Below are positions 7,953 to 16,518 of a DNA stretch of 64,000 bases, one piece after another. The DNA is from Blautia glucerasea (lineage in GTDB: Bacteria; Bacillota; Clostridia; Lachnospirales; Lachnospiraceae): the NCBI RefSeq assembly GCF_020537505.1, contig NZ_JAJBMO010000002.1, positions 248,001 to 312,000 on the forward strand. Direction: 5' to 3'. The notes under the pieces were generated by a model, which saw nothing but the letters and a program-made list of their open reading frames with translations, had not been told where the DNA came from and did not search any database. Positions within the stretch are counted from its first letter, which is position 1. Each line of letters begins with the position of its first letter. A program made the position numbers and the translations under genes.

Positions 7953-8802
7953 GTTCTTGAACCTCCTCAATAATTTTCTTTGGGGTTGAAGCCCCTGCTG
8001 TAATACCTACATAACTACTGCATTGGAACATATCTGAATCCAAGTCTACAGGTGTTTGTATATAGTAAGTATTTTCACATTCCTTTTTACATATTTCAAA
8101 CAGCTTTTGAGTATTGGAACTATGTCGGCCGCCTACGACTAACATAGTGTCTACCTCTCCGGCTATGCTCTTTGCTTCTCTCTGCCGTTCTTCGGTAGCA
8201 TTACAAATAGTGTTTAAAATATTAAGAATATTTAAAACAGTATTATCATACCTCTTTTTGCGGAGAATTTCAACTAAATCTTTAAATTTATTATAATTAA
8301 ATGTTGTCTGCGACACAATACACACATTTTTGCCCTCTGGAGGCACAAAATCAAGTGCGTCCTGCTCGGTGCGGATCACCGTATATGGCCCCATGCACCA
8401 GCCACAGATTCCTACAACCTCCGGGTGGTCCGGATCTCCAATGATCACAATATGGGAACCAGCCTTACTCTCTTTCTCTACAATCCGGTGGATCTTCAGA
8501 ACAAAAGGACAGGTCACATCCACATAAGAAAGTCCATACTCTTTCAGCTGGTCATAAACTTCTTTTCCCACACCATGAGAACGGATGACTACAGTACTTC
8601 CCTCTGGAAGAGAGCCAAGCTCCTCTTCAGAAGCAACCTGGACACCTTTTTTCTCCAGATCCCCCACCACTTCTTCATTATGAATGATAGGGCCAAGGGT
8701 AAAAAGCTTGTCTGGACAGCTGACGATCAGCTCATAGACCTTGTCCACCGCCCGCTGTACGCCAAAGCAAAAGCCTGCTGTTTTCGCAACCTTCACCTCC
8801 AT
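7933..8802 (-). CDS. ispH: 4-hydroxy-3-methylbut-2-enyl diphosphate reductase
   Basis: 289 aa. It catalyses the last step of the MEP isoprenoid pathway, giving IPP and DMAPP. Three cluster cysteines are visible: AGFCFGVQRAV (C12), DVTCPFV (about C96) and TICNATEERQ (about C203). Substrate-binding motifs are GPIIHNEEVV, RSHGVG, GDPDHPEVVGICGW and the C-terminal ASTPKKIIEE. It is complete by itself and overlaps the rpsA start by 20 bases. Three bases separate it from cmk upstream. Confidence 0.95.
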   Translation of the reverse strand: MEVKVAKTAGFCFGVQRAVDKVYELIVSCPDKLFTLGPIIHNEEVVGDLEKKGVQVASEEELGSLPEGSTVVIRSHGVGKEVYDQLKEYGLSYVDVTCPFVLKIHRIVEKESKAGSHIVIIGDPDHPEVVGICGWCMGPYTVIRTEQDALDFVPPEGKNVCIVSQTTFNYNKFKDLVEILRKKRYDNTVLNILNILNTICNATEERQREAKSIAGEVDTMLVVGGRHSSNTQKLFEICKKECENTYYIQTPVDLDSDMFQCSSYVGITAGASTPKKIIEEVQEHVRIKF

Positions 8803-8805
8803 GGT

Positions 8806-9474
8806 CTATTCCACCTTATCCTTATAAATTCCAAGAATTGCAGCTACCACTTCTTCAATGTTCATAAGAGAGGAATCTACAAGCACTGCATCCTCAGCCT
8901 GGCGAAGAGGAGAAATCTCTCTTGTCATGTCCTGGTGGTCTCGGTTTTCGATATCCTTCTTGATTTCCTCAAGATCAGCGGTCTCGCCCTTCGCAAGATA
9001 TTCATCATAGCGTCTCTTTGCTCTGGTCTCCACGCTGGCAGTTAGGTAGATCTTCACCTGCGCGTCTGGTAGAACTACAGTTCCAATATCCCTGCCATCC
9101 ATCACTACATCATTCTTAGCTGCCAGATTTCTCTGAAGATTAAGAAGATGTGCGCGGACTGCAGGATTAGCAGATGTCCTGGAAGCCATATTTCCAACCT
9201 CTTCGGTACGGATATACTGGTTCACATTCTCGCCGTTCAGAATCACAACCTGCTCCCCGTTCTCATAACGAAGGGAAACCTGAGCCTTCTGGCAATTGTC
9301 TGCAACCGCCTGGGTATCAGCTCCCTGGATTTTATTCTTTAACAGATAAAGCGCAACGGCACGGTACATAGCGCCTGTATCTACATAGATAAAGGACAGC
9401 TCCTTTGCCACTTTCTTTGCAATGGTGCTTTTGCCGGCACCTGCCGGTCCGTCAATGGCAATGTTACATCCCAT
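8806..9474 (-). CDS. cmk: cytidylate kinase
   Basis: 222 aa. It phosphorylates CMP/dCMP with ATP. The P-loop GPAGAGKSTIAKK is at residues 9-21, and DGRDIGTVVLPDA plus a Lid region with KRRYDEYLAKG follow. The longest frame starts 27 codons earlier, but the ATG ending at 9474 gives the family N-terminus MGCNIAIDGPAG and has AGGAGG 10 bases upstream. The cmk-ispH-rpsA order is a known Clostridial arrangement. Confidence 0.94.
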   Translation of the reverse strand: MGCNIAIDGPAGAGKSTIAKKVAKELSFIYVDTGAMYRAVALYLLKNKIQGADTQAVADNCQKAQVSLRYENGEQVVILNGENVNQYIRTEEVGNMASRTSANPAVRAHLLNLQRNLAAKNDVVMDGRDIGTVVLPDAQVKIYLTASVETRAKRRYDEYLAKGETADLEEIKKDIENRDHQDMTREISPLRQAEDAVLVDSSLMNIEEVVAAILGIYKDKVE

Positions 9475-9594
9475 TTTCTCTGTTACCTCCTGGTATTTTA
9501 TTTGCTGCAGTTCAACGGTATTTTCAAAATAAGTTTCAAAAATAACACTTTCCATCGCAGCTTTCCATTCACTTCTTACATTTATAACAGATTT

Positions 9595-10872
9595 TCATCC
9601 ATTTTTCAATGCCATAGCTGCAAGATATGCGGTAGACCATGCAATCTGAAGATTATATCCACCGGTCACTGCATCCAGATCCAGCACTTCCCCAATAAAG
9701 TATAAGTTCTTTACCTTTCTGGACTCCATAGTACCAGGCTGGATTTCCTTCACAGAAACACCGCCTCTTGTAATGACTGCTTCCTTATATTCTCCCATTC
9801 CATTGATAGTAAACGGGAATGCCTTCACCAGTTCTTCAAAGTGAATCCTCTCTTCTCTGGAAATATCGTGGATTTTTTTCTCTGGAGAAATCCCACCAAG
9901 CTCCAGCATAACCGGGGTAAGGGACGATGGGAAAAGCACACCGATCACGTTCTTAAACTGCTTATTCTGCCCTGTCTCAAATTCACGGAGAACTCTGGCA
10001 TCCAGCTGTTCCATGGTAAGAGCAGGCTTAAGATCCAGATAGGCAGTTAATTCTCCAGACTTCTGCAGCTGCTTACCAATATGGGCACTTGCAGATAGGA
10101 TCATGGGGCCAGTTACGCCAAAATGAGTGAACATCATCTCACCAAAATCCTGGAAAAGAATCTTCTTGCCGGACTTAATAGTAAGTTCGGTATTTTTTAA
10201 GGAAAGTCCCTGAAGACTTGGAATATAAGCCTCTTTCGTCCGAAGGGGAACCAGAGATGGGGAAAGCTCCGTAACTTTATGCCCGGTCTCCTCTGCAAAG
10301 CGGTAGCCATCTCCAGTAGACCCTGTGGATTGATAAGAAAGCCCTCCCGTGGCAACCAGAATATAATTACCCTCCATAATACTTCCATCCGCCAGTTCTA
10401 CTCCGGTTACTCTGCTGTGATGTGCCTTTTTCTCAGCTACATCCGGCTCCTCATAGGGACTGACATTCACCTTTTTCACCTCTGTGCGAAGATGGATGTG
10501 GGCGCCAGCCTTCTTAAGCTCCCGTTCCAGACCGCGGATAATGTCAGAGGAATGATCCGATACAGGGAAAACCCGGTTGCCTCGCTCTGTTTTCAGCGGA
10601 ACTCCTGCATCTTCGAAGAATTCCATTACATCCTGGGGCGTGAAAGAATAGAAAGCGCTGTACAGGAATTTCGGATTAGACATAACTGCACGGAACAATT
10701 CTTCTGCGTTACAGTTATTTGTAACATTACATCTGCCTTTTCCTGTAATATACACTTTCTTTCCAAGTTTCTCATTTTTCTCCAGAATGTGGACTTCCTG
10801 TCCGGCTCTTGCCAGATACACACCAGCCATCATTCCAGCAGCTCCGCCGCCTACGATCAATATTTTACTCAT
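9595..10872 (-). CDS. FAD-dependent oxidoreductase, HI0933/BaiN-like family
   Basis: 425 aa. The N-terminal Rossmann motif is GGGAAGMMAGVYLARAG, followed by LGKKVYITGKGRCNVTN, the family signature. The C-terminal FAD motif is LDAVTGGYNLQIAWSTAY. Members include BaiN of the bile-acid 7-dehydroxylation pathway and many uncharacterised flavoproteins. This copy sits in front of cmk-ispH-rpsA, a conserved house-keeping context, so a bile-acid role should not be assumed. A 37-codon frame ends across its start codon (see 10865-10978). Confidence 0.85.
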   Translation of the reverse strand: MSKILIVGGGAAGMMAGVYLARAGQEVHILEKNEKLGKKVYITGKGRCNVTNNCNAEELFRAVMSNPKFLYSAFYSFTPQDVMEFFEDAGVPLKTERGNRVFPVSDHSSDIIRGLERELKKAGAHIHLRTEVKKVNVSPYEEPDVAEKKAHHSRVTGVELADGSIMEGNYILVATGGLSYQSTGSTGDGYRFAEETGHKVTELSPSLVPLRTKEAYIPSLQGLSLKNTELTIKSGKKILFQDFGEMMFTHFGVTGPMILSASAHIGKQLQKSGELTAYLDLKPALTMEQLDARVLREFETGQNKQFKNVIGVLFPSSLTPVMLELGGISPEKKIHDISREERIHFEELVKAFPFTINGMGEYKEAVITRGGVSVKEIQPGTMESRKVKNLYFIGEVLDLDAVTGGYNLQIAWSTAYLAAMALKNG

Positions 10873-10978
10873 TTAGATACCTTTCATAAATCTGTTCGAA
10901 AACCTTTTTCTGCGGAATTCCCAGGTTGTGACCAGCCGCCCCTGGCGATATTTGCCCACTGTAGAATATTTTTTTCAT
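10865..10978 (-). CDS. possible 37-residue protein coupled to the flavoprotein gene
   Basis: The frame starts ATG (10976-10978), reads MKKIFYSGQISPGAAGHN at its N-terminus and stops at 10865. It overlaps the next start in the sequence ATGAGTAA, the form typical of coupled genes. The residue mix is protein-like. Only a weak GG lies upstream. It could be a real leader peptide, a remnant of a longer gene, or chance. I recognise no family. Confidence 0.35.
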   Translation of the reverse strand: MKKIFYSGQISPGAAGHNLGIPQKKVFEQIYERYLNE

Positions 10979-11007
10979 ACCGGATTCAAACAGTTTTTTG
11001 TATATTT

Positions 11008-11049
11008 TTTAAAAAGACACGTGCAAAAACCTTCTCTGCACGTGTCTTT
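11008..11049 (-). terminator. terminator of the biotin decarboxylase operon
   Basis: AAAAGACACGTGCA (11012-11025) and TGCACGTGTCTTT (11037-11049) form a perfect stem of 13 bp. The minus-strand tail is TTTTTAAAAAA. It lies about 60 bases after the stop at 11112. Confidence 0.85.
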
Positions 11050-11111
11050 CGTCGTAATTTCTATGGAATCAGCATATAACCTGTCCCATAGAAATCCTTA
11101 TTCATCACTGA

Positions 11112-12524
11112 TTAAACCGGATATGCTCCGTTCTTGGTATCAGCAGCAGTCTCATCAACCTTTGTCTCCTGCGCCTGACGATACTTGAAGAAGTCAGTAG
11201 CAACCTGTGGGAACAGTGCATAGGACAGAACATCCTCATCCTGCTCTTTGTACTGAGCCATCTCGCCCTCAAGTTTATCCAGCTCATTGTCAAGAAGGTC
11301 TGCCGGACGGCAGGTAATCGGCTCTGTATCGCCAATGCACTTCTTCTGGACTTCCGGATTAAATGGTTTCGCTGTTGCACCATATTTTCCACTGAGAACA
11401 TCCTTTGTCTCTTTGGTAACCATCTTGTATCTCTCGCCCATAAGAACGTTAAATACAGCCTGTGTTCCAACGATCTGGGAAGACGGAGTAACAAGCGGCG
11501 GCTCACCAAGGTCTTTACGTACACGCGGAACTTCCTCAAGAACATCGTAGAACTTATCTTCTGCGTGCTGCTCTTTCAGCTGGGAAGTAAGGTTGGATAA
11601 CATACCGCCTGGCACCTGATACAGAAGAGTCTTGATATTTACGCCAAGGTTCTTCGGGTTCAGAAGGCCACTCTCAAGAGCCTCGTCACGCATTGGACGG
11701 AAGTAATCTGCAATCTCAGCAAGAAGCTGCTGGTCAAATCCTGTATCGTATGGAGTACCCTTGAAGGTCTCAACCATAACCTCAGTTGCAGGCTGGGAAG
11801 TACCCAGTGCAAATGGAGACATTGCAGTATCGATGATATCAACGCCAGCTTCAACAGCTTTTAAGTAAGTCATGGAAGCTACACCAGAGGTGTAATGTGT
11901 ATGAAGGTCGATCGGGATCTTAACAGTCTCTTTCAGGGCTGTAACGAGCTCAGTTGCCTTATATGGAAGAAGAAGTCCAGCCATATCTTTGATGCAGATA
12001 GAGTCTGCACCCATCTCCTCGATACGTTTTGCAATGCTTGTCCAGTACTCAAGAGTATAAGCATCACCAAGTGTATAGGAAAGAGCAACCTGTGCATGTC
12101 CATGCTCTTTGTTTGCAGCATGTACAGCAGTCTGGAGGTTACGAAGATCGTTCATACAGTCGAAAATACGGATGATATCGATACCGTTTGCCAGAGATTT
12201 CTGAACAAAATACTCTACTACATCATCAGCATATGGACGATATCCAAGAATATTCTGACCACGGAAAAGCATCTGCAGCTTGGTGTTCTTGAATCCGTCA
12301 CGTAATTTACGAAGTCTTTCCCACGGATCCTCATGAAGGAAACGAAGGCTTGCATCGAAAGTAGCACCGCCCCAGCACTCAACTGCATGGTAGCCTACTT
12401 TATCAAGTTTATCAACGATTGGAAGCATCTGCTCTGTTGTCATACGGGTTGCAATCAGGGACTGATGTGCATCACGCAGAATGGTTTCCACAATTTTAAC
12501 AGGTTTTTTTTCAATTTCTGCCAT
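11112..12524 (-). CDS. pyruvate/oxaloacetate carboxyltransferase subunit (OadA/PycB-like, no biotin domain)
   Basis: 470 aa. The HMGL-like TIM barrel has ETILRDAHQSLIATRM, MLFRGQNILGYRPYADD, the carbamylated-Lys motif CIKDMAG and the metal-binding HTHYTSG. A conserved carboxylase domain follows (about 300-450). There is no C-terminal biotinyl domain; the carrier is a separate gene (13777). It moves CO2 between oxaloacetate/pyruvate and biotin. It is the last of five genes with a Na+-pump beta subunit, so it probably acts as the alpha subunit of oxaloacetate decarboxylase or feeds a transcarboxylase. Confidence 0.88.
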   Translation of the reverse strand: MAEIEKKPVKIVETILRDAHQSLIATRMTTEQMLPIVDKLDKVGYHAVECWGGATFDASLRFLHEDPWERLRKLRDGFKNTKLQMLFRGQNILGYRPYADDVVEYFVQKSLANGIDIIRIFDCMNDLRNLQTAVHAANKEHGHAQVALSYTLGDAYTLEYWTSIAKRIEEMGADSICIKDMAGLLLPYKATELVTALKETVKIPIDLHTHYTSGVASMTYLKAVEAGVDIIDTAMSPFALGTSQPATEVMVETFKGTPYDTGFDQQLLAEIADYFRPMRDEALESGLLNPKNLGVNIKTLLYQVPGGMLSNLTSQLKEQHAEDKFYDVLEEVPRVRKDLGEPPLVTPSSQIVGTQAVFNVLMGERYKMVTKETKDVLSGKYGATAKPFNPEVQKKCIGDTEPITCRPADLLDNELDKLEGEMAQYKEQDEDVLSYALFPQVATDFFKYRQAQETKVDETAADTKNGAYPV

Positions 12525-12550
12525 AATTGTTCTCCTTATTTATTTTGTTC

Positions 12551-12598
12551 ATCCGGACTTCCCGGTTTCACTATAGAATGCCGGGAAAAATCCGAATT
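12551..12598 (-). other. intercistronic hairpin between the beta subunit and carboxyltransferase genes
   Basis: TTCCCGG (12559-12565) pairs with CCGGGAA (12580-12586), and an outer TCCGGA/TTCGGA pairing extends it. There is no T-run after it. It may protect one part of the message or set the ratio of subunits. Confidence 0.4.
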
Positions 12599-12611
12599 TC
12601 TGGTATCATTA

Positions 12612-13760
12612 TTAGATTCCGTAAATAGCCATAAATGCTCCGGCAGCAACGGCTGTACCGATAACACCGGCAACGTTTGGTCCCATTGCATGCATCAGAA
12701 GGAAGTTGGTAGGATCAGCCTCAGCACCAACCTTCTGGGAAACACGGGCTGCCATAGGTACCGCAGATACACCAGCGGAACCAATAAGCGGATTGATCTT
12801 GCCGCCTGTAAGTTTGCACATAAGCTTTCCAAGCATAACACCGCCGAAGGTACCGCATGCAAATGCTACAAGACCTAATACAACGATCTTCAGAGTATCC
12901 ACATTCAGGAATGCCTCTGCACTTGTGGAAGCACCAACAGATGTACCAAGAAGGATAACTACGATGTACATAAGTGCATTGGAAGCGGTCTCTGTAAGCT
13001 GTTTAACAACGCCGCATTCTCTGAACAGGTTACCAAGCATAAGCATACCAACCAGAGGAGCAGTTGTCGGAAGGATCATGCAGACAACGATTGTGATTAC
13101 GATCGGGAAGAGGATCTTCTCAAGCTTGGATACAGGACGAAGCTGCTCCATCTTGATCTTACGCTCTTTCTCCGTGGTAAACAGTTTCATGATCGGAGGC
13201 TGGATGATCGGAACCAGGGACATATAGGAATATGCCGCCACAGCGATTGGTCCCATAAGGGCTGTCTGTCCAAGCTTACCAGCAAGGAAAATAGAGGTCG
13301 GGCCATCTGCACCACCGATGATGGAAATTGCAGCTGCCGCTTTTCCGTTGAATCCAAGGAAGATTGCAAGGAAGTAAGCAATATAGATACCGAGCTGTGC
13401 TGCTGCACCCATCAGGAAGCTCTTCGGGTTCGCGATCAGCGGACCAAAGTCTGTCATGGCACCTACACCCATAAAGATAAGTGAAGGAAGAATGCTCCAC
13501 TCATCAAGAATGTAGAAATAATGAAGAAGACCGCCAACACCGTTGGACATGTCTTCCGGATTTGCCATAATGTCCGGATAAATATTAACAAGGAGCATAC
13601 CAAATGCAATGGGAACAAGCAGAAGAGGCTCAAATCCCTTTGCAATGGCAAGATATAAGAATACACAAGCAACCACGATCATCAGGTAGTTTCCCCATGT
13701 CAGGTTAAAAAATGCAGTCTGATGGATCAGGTTGGACAAAGTGTCTGCTACGTAAGACAT
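12612..13760 (-). CDS. oadB: sodium-ion-pumping decarboxylase beta subunit
   Basis: 382 aa, a polytopic membrane protein with about nine to eleven hydrophobic segments. It decarboxylates carboxybiotin and exports Na+. Conserved ion-site regions are present: GGADGPTSIFLAGKL (about residue 150) and NPLIGSAGVSAVPMAARVSQ (about 323-342). The same subunit serves oxaloacetate, methylmalonyl-CoA and glutaconyl-CoA decarboxylases, so the substrate is set by the carboxyltransferases on either side. Confidence 0.93.
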   Translation of the reverse strand: MSYVADTLSNLIHQTAFFNLTWGNYLMIVVACVFLYLAIAKGFEPLLLVPIAFGMLLVNIYPDIMANPEDMSNGVGGLLHYFYILDEWSILPSLIFMGVGAMTDFGPLIANPKSFLMGAAAQLGIYIAYFLAIFLGFNGKAAAAISIIGGADGPTSIFLAGKLGQTALMGPIAVAAYSYMSLVPIIQPPIMKLFTTEKERKIKMEQLRPVSKLEKILFPIVITIVVCMILPTTAPLVGMLMLGNLFRECGVVKQLTETASNALMYIVVILLGTSVGASTSAEAFLNVDTLKIVVLGLVAFACGTFGGVMLGKLMCKLTGGKINPLIGSAGVSAVPMAARVSQKVGAEADPTNFLLMHAMGPNVAGVIGTAVAAGAFMAIYGI

Positions 13761-13776
13761 CCTATTACCTCCCGAC

Positions 13777-14145
13777 TTAGTTCATTGTTGCCAGGGTATC
13801 TCCATTTTCTACAGAGGCACCTTCTGCAACATCAATGCTTGCAACGGTTCCGTCCTGAGGAGCTACAACCGGGATCTCCATCTTCATGGATTCCAGGATT
13901 ACAATGTTGTCACCGGCTTTTACAGCCTGTCCAACGCTTGCTGTGATTTTCAGAACCTTTCCAGGTACGGAAGCTGCAACCTTAACTGCGCCTGCTCCGG
14001 CTGCTGCCTTCGGAGCTGCCTTTGGTGCCGGTGCTGCCTTCGGAGCTGCTGCAGGAGCTGCAGCTGCTGGTGCGGAAACGCTTCCTGTCTCTTCAACAGT
14101 TACTTCATATGCTGTTCCGTTAACGGTAATTGTATAACTTTTCAT
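13777..14145 (-). CDS. biotin carboxyl carrier subunit
   Basis: 122 aa. After a short N-terminal beta region (SYTITVNGTAYEVTVEE) comes a flexible Ala/Pro-rich linker (about residues 25-52) and a biotinyl domain with the attachment site ESMKMEIPV; the Lys of MKM carries biotin. The gene has GGAGGATCC just before its ATG. It carries CO2 between the soluble carboxyltransferase(s) and the membrane pump OadB, 16 bases downstream. Confidence 0.93.
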   Translation of the reverse strand: MKSYTITVNGTAYEVTVEETGSVSAPAAAAPAAAPKAAPAPKAAPKAAAGAGAVKVAASVPGKVLKITASVGQAVKAGDNIVILESMKMEIPVVAPQDGTVASIDVAEGASVENGDTLATMN

Positions 14146-14163
14146 TTTAGGATCCTCCTGTAT

Positions 14164-14895
14164 TTATCTCTTTTTACGATTGATTTTGCGGATGGAACGA
14201 ACAACGAATCCATCTGTTGTGGTTCCCTCAGCTGCTGCAATTGCTGCTGCGATAACCGCGATCAGTTCTGTATCATCTGCTTCTGCTGCTTCCACTGGTG
14301 CTGCCACCGGAGCAGGTGCAGGAGCTGCTGCCTGAGCTTTTTTCTTTGCTTCCGGATTCGGGATGAATTTGAACAGATAGATCAGGAAGCTCAGGAAAAT
14401 AAGAACGATGAATACGATCGCAATACCCATGATAGTATTCATAACAGCTCTTCTTAAGGTCTCAGCCATGGAGTACTGTACATCAACAGTAAGGGATGTA
14501 GGTGCTCCTGTAGAAGCATCGAAAATATAAACGAAATTTGCATCTGCTTTCTCAAAGGAGACCGGTACAGTAACGGTATATCCGTTGTCAGAAGCCTTCA
14601 CCTCTGTCTCTCCGGTTCTCTCCTTTAAAGCCCCAACTTCACCCTTGGAGCCTGCCCATGCAGTCATTGCACCAACAGTAAATTCATCAGATGACTTGGT
14701 ATAATTCTCAATGTCTTCATCACTAAGAGCAATGATGGTATCGGTAAGTCCCTCAGCGGTAGTGACCAGGGTCTGCTTTACCGTGTCATCTACCTCATCA
14801 GCTGCCCATACGGAGGAAGCTCCGGTAAGAGTGAGAACTGCCATCATGAGAAGTACTGTGCAAAGGGAGGATACTTTCTTAAAAATCTGTTTCAT
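14164..14895 (-). CDS. OadG-family decarboxylase gamma/delta subunit
   Basis: 243 aa. A signal-type N-terminus ends VWAADE, an extracellular domain of about 120 residues follows, then one membrane helix (MGIAIVFIVLIFLSFLIYLF, about 155-174) and an Ala/Pro-rich cytoplasmic tail that ends in a basic segment RKINRKKR. OadG-type subunits anchor and assemble the complex. The large external domain is longer than in the minimal about 80-residue OadG. The ATG ending at 14895 is preferred over the upstream GTG because AGGTGGA precedes it. Confidence 0.8.
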   Translation of the reverse strand: MKQIFKKVSSLCTVLLMMAVLTLTGASSVWAADEVDDTVKQTLVTTAEGLTDTIIALSDEDIENYTKSSDEFTVGAMTAWAGSKGEVGALKERTGETEVKASDNGYTVTVPVSFEKADANFVYIFDASTGAPTSLTVDVQYSMAETLRRAVMNTIMGIAIVFIVLIFLSFLIYLFKFIPNPEAKKKAQAAAPAPAPVAAPVEAAEADDTELIAVIAAAIAAAEGTTTDGFVVRSIRKINRKKR

Positions 14896-14909
14896 ATGCT
14901 CCACCTCGC

Positions 14910-16346
14910 TTAGACCGTGCCGTGTTTCTTGGACGGACGTTCTTCCCTTTTTGTGAACAGCATTTCAAATGCACCGATCACATATTTTCTTGTATCAGCC
15001 GGGCTGATAATGGTGTCAACATATCCTCTTGCTGCTGCAGAGGAAACAGAGTTCTGAAGTTCTCTGTACTCAGCTGCTTTCTCAGTAAGAGCTGCTGCGT
15101 CATCGCCTGCATACATGATCTTGGCTGCAAGGTCAGCATCCATCATACCGATCTCTGCGTTCTCCCATGCGTATACCATGTCTGCACCGATTGCTTTGCT
15201 GTTCATAGCTGTGTAAGCGGTTCCAAATGCTTTGCCGATCACAACGTTAACCTTCGGAACAGTAGCGTCTGCAAATGCATGAACCAGTGCTCCAACAGAT
15301 TTCGCCATCATTTTCTCGCCACATACAGTAGCCTTAAAGCCGTTTACATTTGTAAGAGTAAGTACTGGGATCTCGAAAGCGTCACAGAATTTTACGAACT
15401 CTGCTGCTTTTCTTGCGCCGCGTGCGCTAAGGGTTCCGTCAGACTCCCATACCTTTTTGCCTTCTGCATCATAGCTCTCGCTTCTGTTTGCAACAGCACC
15501 AACGGTAGCACCGTTCAGTCTGATGAATCCAACAGCAACGCTCTTGCCATAGTCAGCTTTTACCTCGAAGAACTGGCCGTTATCAGCGATTCTGGAAAGT
15601 GCAATGGCTGTGTCGCCTGTGCAGTTCTCAATATCCTCGCATACACGGTTCAGGTCGTCTGTGCACTCCATGTAAGAATCAGTGTCTTCGCAGTTAGATG
15701 GCAGATATGTTACGAGCTCACGGATCTTTCCAAGGATCTCATCCTCAGTACCGATTCCGTCTACAAGACCTGTCTCTTCACTCTGGAATCTGGCAGCAGA
15801 TGTGTCACATTTGGAAATGTGGTTGCCCTCAAGGGCGTTCGGGGTGTTTACAAACAGTTTACCCTTCTTCTCTTCTACAAAAGTGAAGTCTGTCAGTGCC
15901 GGTACAAGCGCCATACCGCCGCCGCAGGTACCGAAGATACCTGTGATCTGTGGGATCAGTCCGGATGCCAGAGTCTGTTTCATATAAATTTCACCGAATG
16001 CTTCCAGTGCGTCAGTTGCCTCCTGGAGACGGAGACCTGCGCAGTCGATCAGGCCGATCACCGGGGCACCGGTCTTCATAGCCATATCATAAAGTCTGGT
16101 AATCTTCTTGGCATGCATTTCACCAACAGTTCCGTTCAGTACGGAAACATCCTGGCTGTACACATACACCAGATTTCCATCAATTACACCATATCCGGTA
16201 ATAACACCGTCTGAAGGTGCTTTTTTTTCAGTCATGTTGAAATCTGTATTTCTGGCTGTTACACTTTGGCCGATCTCAACAAAACTGTTCGCGTCAAGCA
16301 AAGAAGTGATTCTTGTGCCCGCTAAGCTTTGTGTTGCGTTACTCAT
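14910..16346 (-). CDS. acyl-CoA carboxyltransferase subunit (MmdA/PccB-like)
   Basis: 478 aa with two crotonase-fold halves (N about 30-240, C about 250-460). Biotin and acyl-CoA pockets appear as GIFGTCGGGMALVPALTDF and GKAFGTAYTAMNSKAIGAD. It is about 30-40 residues shorter than typical MmdA (about 515). In methylmalonyl-CoA decarboxylase this subunit moves CO2 from the acyl-CoA to biotin. It is the first gene of the operon and shares the carrier and pump with the OadA-like subunit. The CoA substrate (methylmalonyl, glutaconyl or other) cannot be read from the sequence. Start follows GGAGGG. Confidence 0.85.
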   Translation of the reverse strand: MSNATQSLAGTRITSLLDANSFVEIGQSVTARNTDFNMTEKKAPSDGVITGYGVIDGNLVYVYSQDVSVLNGTVGEMHAKKITRLYDMAMKTGAPVIGLIDCAGLRLQEATDALEAFGEIYMKQTLASGLIPQITGIFGTCGGGMALVPALTDFTFVEEKKGKLFVNTPNALEGNHISKCDTSAARFQSEETGLVDGIGTEDEILGKIRELVTYLPSNCEDTDSYMECTDDLNRVCEDIENCTGDTAIALSRIADNGQFFEVKADYGKSVAVGFIRLNGATVGAVANRSESYDAEGKKVWESDGTLSARGARKAAEFVKFCDAFEIPVLTLTNVNGFKATVCGEKMMAKSVGALVHAFADATVPKVNVVIGKAFGTAYTAMNSKAIGADMVYAWENAEIGMMDADLAAKIMYAGDDAAALTEKAAEYRELQNSVSSAAARGYVDTIISPADTRKYVIGAFEMLFTKREERPSKKHGTV

Positions 16347-16407
16347 TCTTTCTTGCCCTCCATTTTATAAAAATTTAAAAGTATAACCAAAAATTCTGCC
16401 GATTCTA

Positions 16408-16436
16408 ATTGTACATTTTTTCACACAATTTTTCAA
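16408..16436 (-). promoter_or_regulatory. promoter of the biotin decarboxylase operon
   Basis: Minus strand: TTGAAA (16431-16436), 17-base spacer, TACAAT (16408-16413), about 60 bases before the first ATG. Confidence 0.7.
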
Positions 16437-16457
16437 TAGTTTTCCGTGTTTTTATGC

Positions 16458-16489
16458 AAAAAAATCCCTCGATTTTCGGGGGATTTTTT
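16458..16489 (-). terminator. terminator of the D,D-carboxypeptidase gene
   Basis: AAAAAATCCC-CCG pairs with CG-GGGATTTTTT around an AAAAT loop. T-runs are present on both sides, so it could act both ways. Confidence 0.85.
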
Positions 16490-16518
16490 GATATATCATA
16501 CATATTATGTCAGGCTTT

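Noticed and set aside
9595..10872. Bile-acid pathway enzyme BaiN
   Set aside because: The family match is real but no other bai gene is present and the context is house-keeping.
14922..16214. 430-residue plus-strand frame
   Set aside because: It is antisense to the carboxyltransferase gene, is rich in Cys, Ser and His as shadow frames are, and has no start signals.
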